Part shown: positions 8,994 to 19,577 of the stretch, in pieces
Position numbering within the stretch: position 1 is the stretch's first letter
How the letters are laid out: the number at the start of each line of letters is the position of its first letter
Source of the DNA: Bacteroidales bacterium H5
Lineage (GTDB): Bacteria; Bacteroidota; Bacteroidia; Bacteroidales; Muribaculaceae
NCBI GenBank assembly: GCA_001701225.1
Contig: DAAQ01000030.1
Coordinates: 121,530-185,529, forward strand
Length of the DNA stretch: 64,000 bases
Direction of reading: 5' to 3'
Made by a program: the position numbers and the translations under genes
The notes under the pieces: generated by a model
What the model saw: only the letters and a program-made list of their open reading frames with translations
Told to the model about the DNA's origin: nothing
Databases searched by the model: none

Positions 8994-9860
8994 ATGAATA
9001 AGACAATCATCACACTGCTTGCCGCGGCCATCCTGTCGGGAGCCGCAGGCATCTCGGCTGCCGAGACCACCCAGACCTTCACAGGCAAGATCTCTCACCT
9101 CAAGTCATCCACAGGTGTAAACGTCACCTACATCCCCACCTCCTCCGGCTCCACCACCGTCAAGGTCACAGGTCCCGACGAGGGTGTCAAGCTCGTCAAG
9201 GTCGATTTTGACGGCTCGGCCCTTTCGATATACGCCAAGCGCGGCGAGGGCAAGACATGGACAATCAACGGCGCAAAAGACCTCAAAGGTGTCACAGTGA
9301 CAGTGACAGGCCCCCTCATCAGCAGCTTCCAGGCCACATCAAGCGGAGACATCAAGTGTACCTCCAACCTGAACTATGGCAAGGGGACACTGACGCTCGA
9401 CACATCTTCGAGCGGCGACATCAAGTTCGCGGATGTAAGCTGCGGCACCGTCAATGCCACCACATCGTCGAGCGGCGACATCGCCCTCGGCAAGCTGACA
9501 TGCTCGGAAGCACGTCTCACCACCTCATCGAGCGGCGACATCGACCTCAACACCCTCTCGGCCATAACAGTCGCCATGACAACATCGTCGAGCGGTGACA
9601 TTGACATGGAGACACTCAAAGCCACGACTGTGACGGCAAAGGCATCGTCGAGCGGCGAGATACATATCACCACCATCAATTCCGACCTGCTCGAGGCAAG
9701 CGCCTCGTCGAGCGCCGAGATAAAATTAGGCGGTGGAACTGTGAAGGCAGCCAACCTCAGCACATCATCGTCGGCAGACATCGTGGCCCGCAATGTCTCT
9801 TTCGGCAATACAAATATTCAAAAATCGTCGGGCGGAAGTGTTAAAATCGGCCAAAAATAA
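8994..9860 (+). CDS. Exported DUF2807 (GIN-domain) beta-repeat protein
   Basis: 288 aa with a clear signal peptide (MNKTIITLLAAAILSGAAG..SAAE). The mature part matches putative auto-transporter adhesin head (GIN/DUF2807) proteins. It consists of a ladder of beta-strands with SSSGDI turns repeating every 20 residues, which suggests a right-handed beta-solenoid or similar stacked fold. No catalytic residues are seen. Function is unknown in this family; an envelope role is inferred. It follows the symporter by 47 nt without a recognisable promoter of its own. Confidence 0.8.
   Translation: MNKTIITLLAAAILSGAAGISAAETTQTFTGKISHLKSSTGVNVTYIPTSSGSTTVKVTGPDEGVKLVKVDFDGSALSIYAKRGEGKTWTINGAKDLKGVTVTVTGPLISSFQATSSGDIKCTSNLNYGKGTLTLDTSSSGDIKFADVSCGTVNATTSSSGDIALGKLTCSEARLTTSSSGDIDLNTLSAITVAMTTSSSGDIDMETLKATTVTAKASSSGEIHITTINSDLLEASASSSAEIKLGGGTVKAANLSTSSSADIVARNVSFGNTNIQKSSGGSVKIGQK
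9342..9780 (+). repeat. 60-bp in-frame tandem repeat inside the DUF2807 gene
   Basis: The block AGCGGCGACATC or a close variant recurs at 9342, 9411, 9471, 9531, 9591, 9651 and 9711, then degenerates at 9771. From 9411 the spacing is exactly 60 nt (20 codons). It encodes the TSSSGDI turn of each beta-coil. Confidence 0.85.
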
Positions 9861-9906
9861 CTTTTTTGCCCGTTTTTAGACAAAATTTAGCTCCCGTCGC
9901 GTCACT

Positions 9907-9932
9907 TTGGCACAATTTTTGTTATAACTTTG
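9907..9932 (+). promoter_or_regulatory. clpC promoter region: TAnnTTTG box overlapping a sigma-54-like motif
   Basis: TAACTTTG at 9925-9932 is an exact -7 box, 16 nt before the clpC ATG. Just upstream, 9907-9923 reads TTGGCACAATTTTTGTT. This resembles the sigma-54 -24/-12 pattern TGGCAC-N5-TTGC, with T replacing the final C. Both readings are inferences from sequence. Confidence 0.4.
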
Positions 9933-9948
9933 TGCTAAAGACAATCAC

Positions 9949-12528
<2,580 letters not shown>

Positions 12529-12531
12529 CCT

Positions 12532-12750
12532 ATGGCACTTGTCTGCATAGCCGAATTCAACACCCCCGTCGAGGCGAGTATCGCCCGGGGGATGCTCGAC
12601 GACCACGGCATCGAGTCGGTGCTTGACGGGTCGACCATACTCAGCGTCATCCCCGTACCGTCATCCATAGGAGGCGTGCGCATGATGGTAAGGGAGGAGG
12701 ACGCCCCCCGCGCCAAGGCCCTGCTCGAGGAGCACGGAGACATACAATGA
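12532..12750 (+). CDS. DUF2007-domain small protein
   Basis: 72 aa matching the putative signal-transducing DUF2007 family: an opening strand (CIAEF), a helix with VEASIARGMLDDHGIES and a C-terminal EEDAPRAKALLEE. The fold resembles small ferredoxin-like/PII-like domains. It starts 3 nt after the clpC stop, so it is translated from the same mRNA; a role connected with proteolysis is only a guess. Confidence 0.75.
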   Translation: MALVCIAEFNTPVEASIARGMLDDHGIESVLDGSTILSVIPVPSSIGGVRMMVREEDAPRAKALLEEHGDIQ

Positions 12751-12758
12751 CCGAAATA

Positions 12759-12810
12759 AGTTGGTATAGTTGGTCTAGTTTAACTAGTTCAACTATACCA
12801 ACTATTTTGT
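12759..12810 (+). terminator. Strong hairpin terminator after clpC-DUF2007
   Basis: AGTTGGTATAGTTG (12759-12772) is the exact reverse complement of CAACTATACCAACT (12790-12803). That makes a 14-bp stem, followed by ATTTTGTTTT. Confidence 0.75.
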
Positions 12811-12814
12811 TTTC

Positions 12815-12842
12815 TTTAATCTTTAAACTTTAATCTTTAAAC
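12815..12842 (+). repeat. Four 7-bp repeats (TTTAATC/TTTAAAC) abutting the dgt start
   Basis: Alternating TTTAATC and TTTAAAC units in perfect 7-bp register end two bases before the TTG start of dgt. The same 28 bases occur immediately before the floA start (52894-52921). Confidence 0.85.
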
Positions 12843-12844
12843 TC

Positions 12845-14176
12845 TTGCACTGGGACACCCTGATATCCGACAAGCGTCTTGGACTCGAGCACTATCACGA
12901 TCCCAAGCGCGGCGCCCGCTCTGACTTTCAGCGCGACTTTGACCGTCTGGTCTTCTCGTCACCTTTCAGGCGGCTGCAGAACAAGACGCAGGTGTTCCCT
13001 CTGCCGGGGAGCATCTTCGTGCATAACCGCCTCACCCACAGCCTTGAGGTGTCGTGTGTAGGCCGCTCGCTGGCCAACGAGGTTGCCATACGGCTGCGTC
13101 CACGCTACGAAGGCGAGCCCTGGGCCGACAAGCTCAACTCGATAGGCGACATCGTGGCGGCAGCATGTCTGGCGCACGACATGGGCAATCCCCCCTTCGG
13201 GCATTCGGGCGAGAAAGCCATCTCGACATTCTTCAGCGAGGGCCCGGGACGCATCTACCAGTCCCGGCTCACACCACGGCAGTGGGCCGACCTGACAAAT
13301 TTCGAGGGGAATGCCAACGCCTTCAGGCTTCTGACCCACCGTTTCAACGGGCGCCGTCAGGGGGGCTTCGCCATGACCTACTCGACGCTTGCCTCGATTG
13401 TCAAGTATCCTTTCGACTCGACCCAGGCGGGGAACCACGGCAAATTCGGATTCTTCGCATCCGAGCAGGACGACTACATCAAGGTTGCCACGACCCTCGG
13501 CATAGCCCCGATAGACTCGGAGGGGGTGAAATATGCCCGTCACCCGCTTGTCTATATAGTCGAGGCAGCCGACGACATCTGCTATGAGATAATGGACATC
13601 GAGGATGCCCACAAGCTCAAGATACTCTCGACCGAAGAGGTGATACCGCTGCTGTTGAGCTATTTCGACGCGACACGCCGCACACATATCGAGGAGGTGA
13701 TGGCCCGCGTCGACGACCCCAACGAGAAGGTCGGCTATATGCGGTCGACCATCATCGGCGCCCTGGTGACACGGTGTGCCGACACATTCGCCGCCCACGA
13801 GGACGAGATACTGGCCGGAACCTTCACCGGCTCGCTGCTCGACCATATACACGGCCCCGAGGGCGAGGGGTATCGCCGCTGCGAGGCCCTGTCATGGGAA
13901 AAGATATACTGCGCCCCCGATGTCGTCGAGATCGAGCTTGCGGGCACGCGCATCATATCGTTCCTCCTCGACGAGCTTGTCAAGGCGGTCACAAATCCCG
14001 GACTCAACTACTCGCGGCTGCTCCTGGCAAAGGTGCCGCAGCAATACGAGATAAACGCCCCCACACTATACGGCAAGATACAGGCCGTGCTCGACCACAT
14101 ATCAGGCATGACGGATGTCTATGCCCTCGACCTGTACCGCCGCCTCAACGGCATGAGCCTCAAAATCAACAACTGA
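12845..14176 (+). CDS. dgt: Deoxyguanosinetriphosphate triphosphohydrolase-like protein
   Basis: HD-domain dNTPase that cleaves dGTP (and often other dNTPs) to the nucleoside and triphosphate. 443 aa. Near the N-terminus is the family block SPFRRLQNKTQVFPL, then HNRLTHSLEVS. The metal-binding H..HD is seen as CLAHDMGNPPFGHSGE. The start is TTG at 12845, the only one giving the conserved MxWxxLIS.KR N-terminus. There is no Shine-Dalgarno; instead an AT-rich heptad repeat sits directly before it. The stop overlaps the next start (TGATG). Confidence 0.9.
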   Translation: MHWDTLISDKRLGLEHYHDPKRGARSDFQRDFDRLVFSSPFRRLQNKTQVFPLPGSIFVHNRLTHSLEVSCVGRSLANEVAIRLRPRYEGEPWADKLNSIGDIVAAACLAHDMGNPPFGHSGEKAISTFFSEGPGRIYQSRLTPRQWADLTNFEGNANAFRLLTHRFNGRRQGGFAMTYSTLASIVKYPFDSTQAGNHGKFGFFASEQDDYIKVATTLGIAPIDSEGVKYARHPLVYIVEAADDICYEIMDIEDAHKLKILSTEEVIPLLLSYFDATRRTHIEEVMARVDDPNEKVGYMRSTIIGALVTRCADTFAAHEDEILAGTFTGSLLDHIHGPEGEGYRRCEALSWEKIYCAPDVVEIELAGTRIISFLLDELVKAVTNPGLNYSRLLLAKVPQQYEINAPTLYGKIQAVLDHISGMTDVYALDLYRRLNGMSLKINN

Positions 14177-15456
14177 TGACAATGAGACGAACACTGCTCC
14201 TCGCAATGCTCTGCACACTGCTCGCAGCCCTCGGGTGCGCGGCCATGACAGTAGACCGGGTGCCCAACGTGCACGTGGCCGACCGCACACGCTATGTTTC
14301 AAACCCCTCGGGAGTACTCTCCGATGCTGCGGTGGCCTCGCTCGACAGACAGCTCGGCGAGATATGGAAATCGACCTCGGCCGAGGTTGTCATCGTGGCC
14401 ATAGACCGAATCGACGGCGACATGACACCCGAGGAGTTCGCGACCGCCCTGTTCGAGAAATGGGGCATCGGCAAGGCCGACAATGACAACGGACTGCTGA
14501 TACTGGTGTCGCGCGGCGACCGTGCGGCACAGATACGCACAGGCTACGGTCTTGAGGGTGTCCTCCCCGACATCGTGGCCGGACGCATACTGCGCAACGA
14601 TATGTTTCCGCGTTTCCGCGAGGGTGATTACGACGGGGGCGTGCAGGCAGCGCTGTCGACAATAAACACCATCCTCACCGACCCCATAGCCGCCGAGGAG
14701 ATAAAGTCGGAGGCAGAGAATGACGCCCGCCATCCCGACGATGACGGCGAGCTGCTCTTCAAGATTGTGCTGACCCTGATGGGATTTGCCGCCATAGCCA
14801 TGACCGGCGGGGTGCTGTATCTCTTCGCCTCGACCCGCAAGATGGACGATGTGGAGCGCTGGCGCACCCTGCGCAAGTGGTGGATTCCGTCTATAATGGT
14901 AGCATTCCTCACGCTCGGCATGGGGCTGATACCTATGGCACTGCTGTGGTGGCGCATGAAACGCACACGCCGCCACGCACGAAAATGCTCGCACTGCGGC
15001 ACCCGTATGCAACTGATAGACGAGGTGCATGACAATGACTATCTCTCACCATCGCAGGACCTCGAGGAACGGCTCGACTCGGTTGACTATGACGTGTGGC
15101 GCTGTCCCAGGTGCGCGCAGACCGACGTACTCCCCTACGTCAACGAGCACAGCCCCTACAAGGAATGTCCCCGCTGCCACACCCGCGCATACAGCGTGGT
15201 CGACCGCCGCATATTGCGCCCGGCCACCGTTCATGCCGAGGGGGAGGGAGTTGACATATCGGTGTGCCGGGCATGCGGATACAGGGGGGAGAAACGCTTC
15301 TCGATAGCACGCAAGCCCGACCCGGCCAAGGTTGCCGCCGGAGCCGCCATCGGCAGCGGCATCTTCCGCGGTGGCGGAGGTGGCGGAGGTGGCTTCGGCG
15401 GAGGCTCGTTTGGCGGAGGACATACAGGCGGAGGAGGCGCCGGAGGCCACTGGTGA
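14176..15456 (+). CDS. TPM-domain membrane protein with zinc-ribbon and glycine-rich tail
   Basis: 426 aa. An N-terminal signal or anchor segment is followed by a TPM (YgcG) domain (about 35-170) containing STSAEVVIVAID and the acidic GIGKADNDNG loop. Two membrane helices lie at about 195-255. A cytosolic part has four CxxC knuckles (CSHCG, CPRCAQ, CPRCH, CRACG), and the last ~30 residues are almost all Gly. TPM proteins occur in photosystem repair and in many bacterial envelopes; the role here is not known. It overlaps dgt by one base and the next gene by four (GTGA). Confidence 0.8.
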   Translation: MTMRRTLLLAMLCTLLAALGCAAMTVDRVPNVHVADRTRYVSNPSGVLSDAAVASLDRQLGEIWKSTSAEVVIVAIDRIDGDMTPEEFATALFEKWGIGKADNDNGLLILVSRGDRAAQIRTGYGLEGVLPDIVAGRILRNDMFPRFREGDYDGGVQAALSTINTILTDPIAAEEIKSEAENDARHPDDDGELLFKIVLTLMGFAAIAMTGGVLYLFASTRKMDDVERWRTLRKWWIPSIMVAFLTLGMGLIPMALLWWRMKRTRRHARKCSHCGTRMQLIDEVHDNDYLSPSQDLEERLDSVDYDVWRCPRCAQTDVLPYVNEHSPYKECPRCHTRAYSVVDRRILRPATVHAEGEGVDISVCRACGYRGEKRFSIARKPDPAKVAAGAAIGSGIFRGGGGGGGGFGGGSFGGGHTGGGGAGGHW

Positions 15457-16850
15457 CACTGAACGATATTGCCGATTTCGTCTGCGGTTATCCGCTCTTC
15501 CTGATGCTGATAGGGGGAGGATTCTTCCTCTTCTTCACCTCGGGGATGGTGTCGTTGCGCCATCTCCCGTCGGCCATGCGCGTGCTGCGCGAGAAACAGA
15601 GCCGCGAGTCGGGCAGCCAGATCTCGTCGCTCCAGGCACTATCGTCGGTCGTTGCGGCCACTGTCGGCATGGGCAACATAGCCGGGGTGGCCATCGCCCT
15701 GGTGATGGGTGGCCCGGGGGCCATCTTCTGGATGTGGGTGAGCGCGCTTGTGGGGATGTCGACCAAATTCCACGAAGGTGTGCTCACGACACGCTTCAAG
15801 ACAACACGTCCCGACGGGACTCCGGCCGGAGGTACCATGTATATCATAGACCGCGGGCTCGGGCCACGGTGGCACTGGCTTGCCGTGACATTCGCCGTGG
15901 CGGGTATGTTCGGCACCCTCTGCATCATGAACGCCAACCAGCTCACCGAGGCACTGATGACCACCTTCACCACTCCCGAGTGGCTTGAAGGTAATCCTGT
16001 GGCAGGAGCCGTCTCCGGCTTGACCGGGTGGGATGCCACAACCTCGTTCCGCCTCGTCATCGGCATAATCATCGCTGCTGTGGTGGCTCTGGTGATACTC
16101 GGAGGGATTCGTCGAATAGCCCGTGTGGCCACATGGCTCGTGCCGTTCATGGTCGGGCTCTATTTCGTCATGGTGGCATATATCATCGTGACAAACCTCA
16201 GCGAAGTCCCGGCTGTGTTCGGCTCTATATTCCGCGAGGCGTTCAACCTCCGTGCCGGATGGGGCGCGCTGGTGGGCATAGCCATCATCGGAGCCCGTCG
16301 TGCCGCTCTCGTCAACGATGCCGGAGTGGGCACCGCGACCATCATGCACGGCGCGTCGAGCACCACCCGCCCTGCCCGAGAGGGGCTCATCGCAATGCTC
16401 GGCCCCGCCATAGACTCGGGATTCGTGTGCACACTCACTGCCCTCGCCATACTGCTGTGCGGCGACATCAGCGCCGCAGGTGGCGTCAAGGGCCTCGAGG
16501 TGGCCCTCGGGGCATTCGGCAATGCCATTCCCGGAGGCGAGTACATGCTCATGTTCATCGTGCTCTGCTTCGCGCTGTCGTCTATGTTCAGCTACAGCTT
16601 CTACGGCACCCGCTGCGCCGCCTACCTTGTCGGCGAGCGCAGGGCGCGGTGGTACACATGGTTCTTCATCGTCACCCTTGTCATCTTCGCGGTGATGCCG
16701 CTGGGCATGGCTGTGGGCTTCTGCGACCTGTTCTACGCCCTCATGGCATTCCCCACGATGCTGACCCTGCTGATGTTGCGGCGCACCGTGCGCGAGGAGA
16801 TAAAGCAGATGCGTCTGGAAGACAAAACACAAAAGTTATCAACATTTTAA
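15453..16850 (+). CDS. Alanine/glycine:cation symporter (AGCS family)
   Basis: 465 aa inner-membrane sodium:amino acid symporter with about ten hydrophobic segments. Family landmarks are SSVVAATVGMGNIAGVAIAL, the GGPGAIFWMW helix and NDAGVGTATIMHG. The GTG at 15453 overlaps the upstream stop and begins MTLNDIADFVCGYP just before the first helix. The open frame further upstream is a shadow of the preceding glycine-rich tail. Confidence 0.9.
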   Translation: MTLNDIADFVCGYPLFLMLIGGGFFLFFTSGMVSLRHLPSAMRVLREKQSRESGSQISSLQALSSVVAATVGMGNIAGVAIALVMGGPGAIFWMWVSALVGMSTKFHEGVLTTRFKTTRPDGTPAGGTMYIIDRGLGPRWHWLAVTFAVAGMFGTLCIMNANQLTEALMTTFTTPEWLEGNPVAGAVSGLTGWDATTSFRLVIGIIIAAVVALVILGGIRRIARVATWLVPFMVGLYFVMVAYIIVTNLSEVPAVFGSIFREAFNLRAGWGALVGIAIIGARRAALVNDAGVGTATIMHGASSTTRPAREGLIAMLGPAIDSGFVCTLTALAILLCGDISAAGGVKGLEVALGAFGNAIPGGEYMLMFIVLCFALSSMFSYSFYGTRCAAYLVGERRARWYTWFFIVTLVIFAVMPLGMAVGFCDLFYALMAFPTMLTLLMLRRTVREEIKQMRLEDKTQKLSTF

Positions 16851-16872
16851 CACGTTTTGTCACTCGCCCGTG

Positions 16873-16902
16873 TTGCATTTTGAAACTTTTTTGGTTACTT
16901 TG
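16873..16902 (+). promoter_or_regulatory. Promoter for the parA operon
   Basis: TTG (16873-16875), 19 nt of spacing, then TTACTTTG (16895-16902), one mismatch from TAnnTTTG. It lies 29 nt before the parA ATG. Confidence 0.45.
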
Positions 16903-16931
16903 CACCCTGTTATAGACACACTCTATTTTAT

Positions 16932-17702
16932 ATGGGCAAAATCATAGCCATTGCAAACCAGAAAGGGGGCGTCGGGAAGACTACAACTACCATTAACCTC
17001 GCCGCCTCGCTTGCCGCCGAAGGCAAGAAGACCCTCATCATCGACGCCGACCCTCAGGCCAACTCGACCTCGGGCTACGGCATAGACCCCAAGAAGATGC
17101 CGTCGTCGATATATGAGTGTCTTGTCGACGACTATCCCATGGAAGGCTCGCAGGTAGCCACATGCTGCGAGAACCTTCATCTGATAGGCTCGCGCATCGA
17201 CCTGGCGGGAGCCGAGATAGAACTCATCAACAAACCGTCGAGAGAGAACGTGATGCGCCGCGCCATCGCCGCCATCGCCCCGTCATACGACTATATACTC
17301 ATCGACTGCTCTCCGTCGCTCGGACTCATCACCGTCAATGCCCTAACCGCCGCCGACTCGGTGATAATCCCGGTCCAGGCCGAGTATTTCGCCCTCGAGG
17401 GCATCACCAAGCTGCTCAACACCATACGCATCATCAAGTCGCGCCTCAATCCGGCGCTCGAGATCGAGGGATTCCTCCTCACCATGTATGACGCGCGCCT
17501 GCGTCTGGCAAACCAGATCTACGAGGAGCTGAAGGGACATTTCGGCGACATGGTGTTCGACACCGTGATTCCCCGCAACATCCGTCTCAGCGAGGCGCCG
17601 AGCCACGGGCTCCCCTGCCTGCTCTACGACCCTGCGTCGCGCGGAGCCACATCACATATCTCCCTGGCCCGCGAACTCATAAACCGCAACAACCAAGGCT
17701 AA
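16932..17702 (+). CDS. parA: Chromosome-partitioning ATPase ParA (Soj)
   Basis: 256 aa MinD/ParA-type P-loop ATPase. The deviant Walker A KGGVGKTTTTIN is near residue 10 and a Walker B-like ILIDCSPSLG near 120. Works with ParB to segregate chromosome origins on the nucleoid. First gene of a cluster with parB, a DUF5683 protein and mltD, an order I recognise from many Bacteroidetes chromosomes. No plasmid functions are nearby, so this is the chromosomal pair. Confidence 0.95.
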   Translation: MGKIIAIANQKGGVGKTTTTINLAASLAAEGKKTLIIDADPQANSTSGYGIDPKKMPSSIYECLVDDYPMEGSQVATCCENLHLIGSRIDLAGAEIELINKPSRENVMRRAIAAIAPSYDYILIDCSPSLGLITVNALTAADSVIIPVQAEYFALEGITKLLNTIRIIKSRLNPALEIEGFLLTMYDARLRLANQIYEELKGHFGDMVFDTVIPRNIRLSEAPSHGLPCLLYDPASRGATSHISLARELINRNNQG

Positions 17703-17720
17703 AGCCACAACTCCATCACT

Positions 17721-18608
17721 ATGCCACTACCCAAACGCTCGGCCCTCGGGCGAGGTCTCGACTCGCTCATATCAATGGACGATACCCCCGCCCGCGACAC
17801 CACCGCCATCAACGAGGTGCCGCTGTCGGCCATATCACCCAACCCCGACCAGCCCCGCACCCTGTTTGACGAGGAGGCTCTTGACGAACTGGCGCAGTCT
17901 GTGCGCGAGTTCGGCATAATCCAGCCCATATCGCTGCGCAAACTTCCGGCCGGAGGCTATCAGATAATAGCCGGAGAGCGGCGCTTCCGTGCCGCTTCGC
18001 GCGCCGGACTCACCACCATCCCGGCATACATACGCGAGGCCGACTCGTCGCAGCTCACAGAGATGGCGCTGATAGAGAACATCCAGCGCGAGGACCTCAA
18101 CGCCATAGAGATAGCCCTGACATACAAGAAGCTGCTCGAGGACGGCTCGATGACCCAGGAGCGCCTGAGCGAGCGGGTGGGCAAGAAACGCGCCACAATC
18201 TCCAATTTCCTCCGACTGCTGCGTCTGCCGTCCGAGGTACAGGTGGGCTTGTCGGCCAAGAAGATAGACATGGGCCATGCGCGTGCCCTCCTCGGAATCC
18301 CCGACGCCAAGATGCAGCTCGAGGTCTACAAGCAGATTGTCAAGGAGGGCCTGTCGGTGCGCCGTGTCGAGGAGATAGCCAAGAAATGTCAGGAAGCGGC
18401 AAAAGCCCCGGCAAAAGAACCCGCGAGAGATGAGAAAAGGTTTTCTAACAAAGATTTCGATATTTTAAGAGACCATCTCTCGCAGCGTTTCTCGACCCCT
18501 GTAAAGGTGAGCTGCGACGCCTCCGGCAAGGGAAAAATCACTTTCGCCTTCAACGACGACGATGAACTTCAAAGATTAATTGCTATCTTTGACACTGCAA
18601 AACAGTGA
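17721..18608 (+). CDS. parB: Chromosome-partitioning protein ParB
   Basis: 295 aa. The N-terminal segment KRSALGRGLDSLI is a typical ParA-stimulating peptide. The ParB/Srx CTPase domain contains NPDQPRTLFDE and the AGERRFRA box, followed by IENIQREDLN and a helix-turn-helix for parS recognition. The C-terminal part is the dimerisation region. 18 nt after parA. No obvious parS palindrome was seen in this window. Confidence 0.95.
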   Translation: MPLPKRSALGRGLDSLISMDDTPARDTTAINEVPLSAISPNPDQPRTLFDEEALDELAQSVREFGIIQPISLRKLPAGGYQIIAGERRFRAASRAGLTTIPAYIREADSSQLTEMALIENIQREDLNAIEIALTYKKLLEDGSMTQERLSERVGKKRATISNFLRLLRLPSEVQVGLSAKKIDMGHARALLGIPDAKMQLEVYKQIVKEGLSVRRVEEIAKKCQEAAKAPAKEPARDEKRFSNKDFDILRDHLSQRFSTPVKVSCDASGKGKITFAFNDDDELQRLIAIFDTAKQ

Positions 18609-18682
18609 CGCCCCGGAGACCGAAAACCTCCACAGGCCGAGCCAAACACATAAAATACTGTCGATAAGACATCTAACCGTCA

Positions 18683-19528
18683 ATGTCCATATTACCGGAA
18701 AAAATTCGTTTCAGCCTTGCGCCGCGTCTGGCGGCTGTGGTCTGTGTGGCCGTGGCCGCGCTGGCAGGCTCTTTTAACATTTTTTCCGAAACACCCGGCG
18801 CCAGGCCCAACCGCCCCGTCAGACCCGCCCACAGACCGACCTCGCCGGTTGTATCCACCGAGCTGCCCGACTCCTTCCCGCTCAACTATGCCGACCCGCT
18901 GCCTGATTTCGTCACGCTCGACAGCATATCGACAGCGGGTGACTCGCTCGCTGTTGTCCCGGTCGACACCGTGATGATAGTGCGCCCACAGCAGCCGGAG
19001 GCAAAGATACCCGAGCAGGTTTTCACCTTCAACCCCGACCCCACGAGGGCCGTATGGATGTCGGCGCTCTGTCCGGGCCTCGGACAGCTATACAACCGCC
19101 GTTATTGGAAGCTGCCGATTGTGATAGGCGCCTTCATGGGTCTCGGCTATGCCACATCGTGGAACAATACGATGCTCTCGGACTATACCACGGCATACGC
19201 CGACATCATGGACAATGACCCCACCACCAACAGCTACATGGACTTCTTCGCCCCGACCGTCACGGAAGAGAGCCTTGACAGGACATGGCTGACAAACCTG
19301 CTGCGCACCCGCAAGAACTACTACCGCCGCAACCGCGACCTCTGCATCCTGTGCATGGTCGGCGTCTATCTCGTGGCGATGGTCGACGCATACGTGGACG
19401 CGCAGTTGGCCCATTTCGACATATCGCCCAACCTGTCGGTCGACGTGGCCCCCGCCCTGATGGACGGCGGACTGCGCAGCACCTCGTCGCGCCCGAGCAT
19501 CGGGCTATACTGGGCGATAAATTTCTGA
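18683..19528 (+). CDS. DUF5683 membrane protein
   Basis: 281 aa. N-terminal hydrophobic segment, a Pro-rich spacer, then the DUF5683 core with ALCPGLGQLYNRRYWKLPI, a short membrane-associated motif, and two further hydrophobic helices. The family is widespread in Bacteroidetes between parB and mltD; its role is unknown, and its position implies a link to the cell envelope and chromosome segregation. It precedes mltD by 49 nt. Confidence 0.8.
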   Translation: MSILPEKIRFSLAPRLAAVVCVAVAALAGSFNIFSETPGARPNRPVRPAHRPTSPVVSTELPDSFPLNYADPLPDFVTLDSISTAGDSLAVVPVDTVMIVRPQQPEAKIPEQVFTFNPDPTRAVWMSALCPGLGQLYNRRYWKLPIVIGAFMGLGYATSWNNTMLSDYTTAYADIMDNDPTTNSYMDFFAPTVTEESLDRTWLTNLLRTRKNYYRRNRDLCILCMVGVYLVAMVDAYVDAQLAHFDISPNLSVDVAPALMDGGLRSTSSRPSIGLYWAINF

Positions 19529-19577
19529 CCGCCCCCCACAATCCATGCCTCCGGGCATCCATCATATAGACCCTGCA

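Noticed and set aside
16831..16845. DnaA-box-like TTATCAACA before parA
   Set aside because: A single imperfect 9-mer with no cluster or AT-rich unwinding region; not evidence of an origin.
16932..18608. parAB as a plasmid partition system
   Set aside because: The genes sit in the conserved chromosomal order with DUF5683 and mltD, and there are no replication or mobilisation genes nearby.
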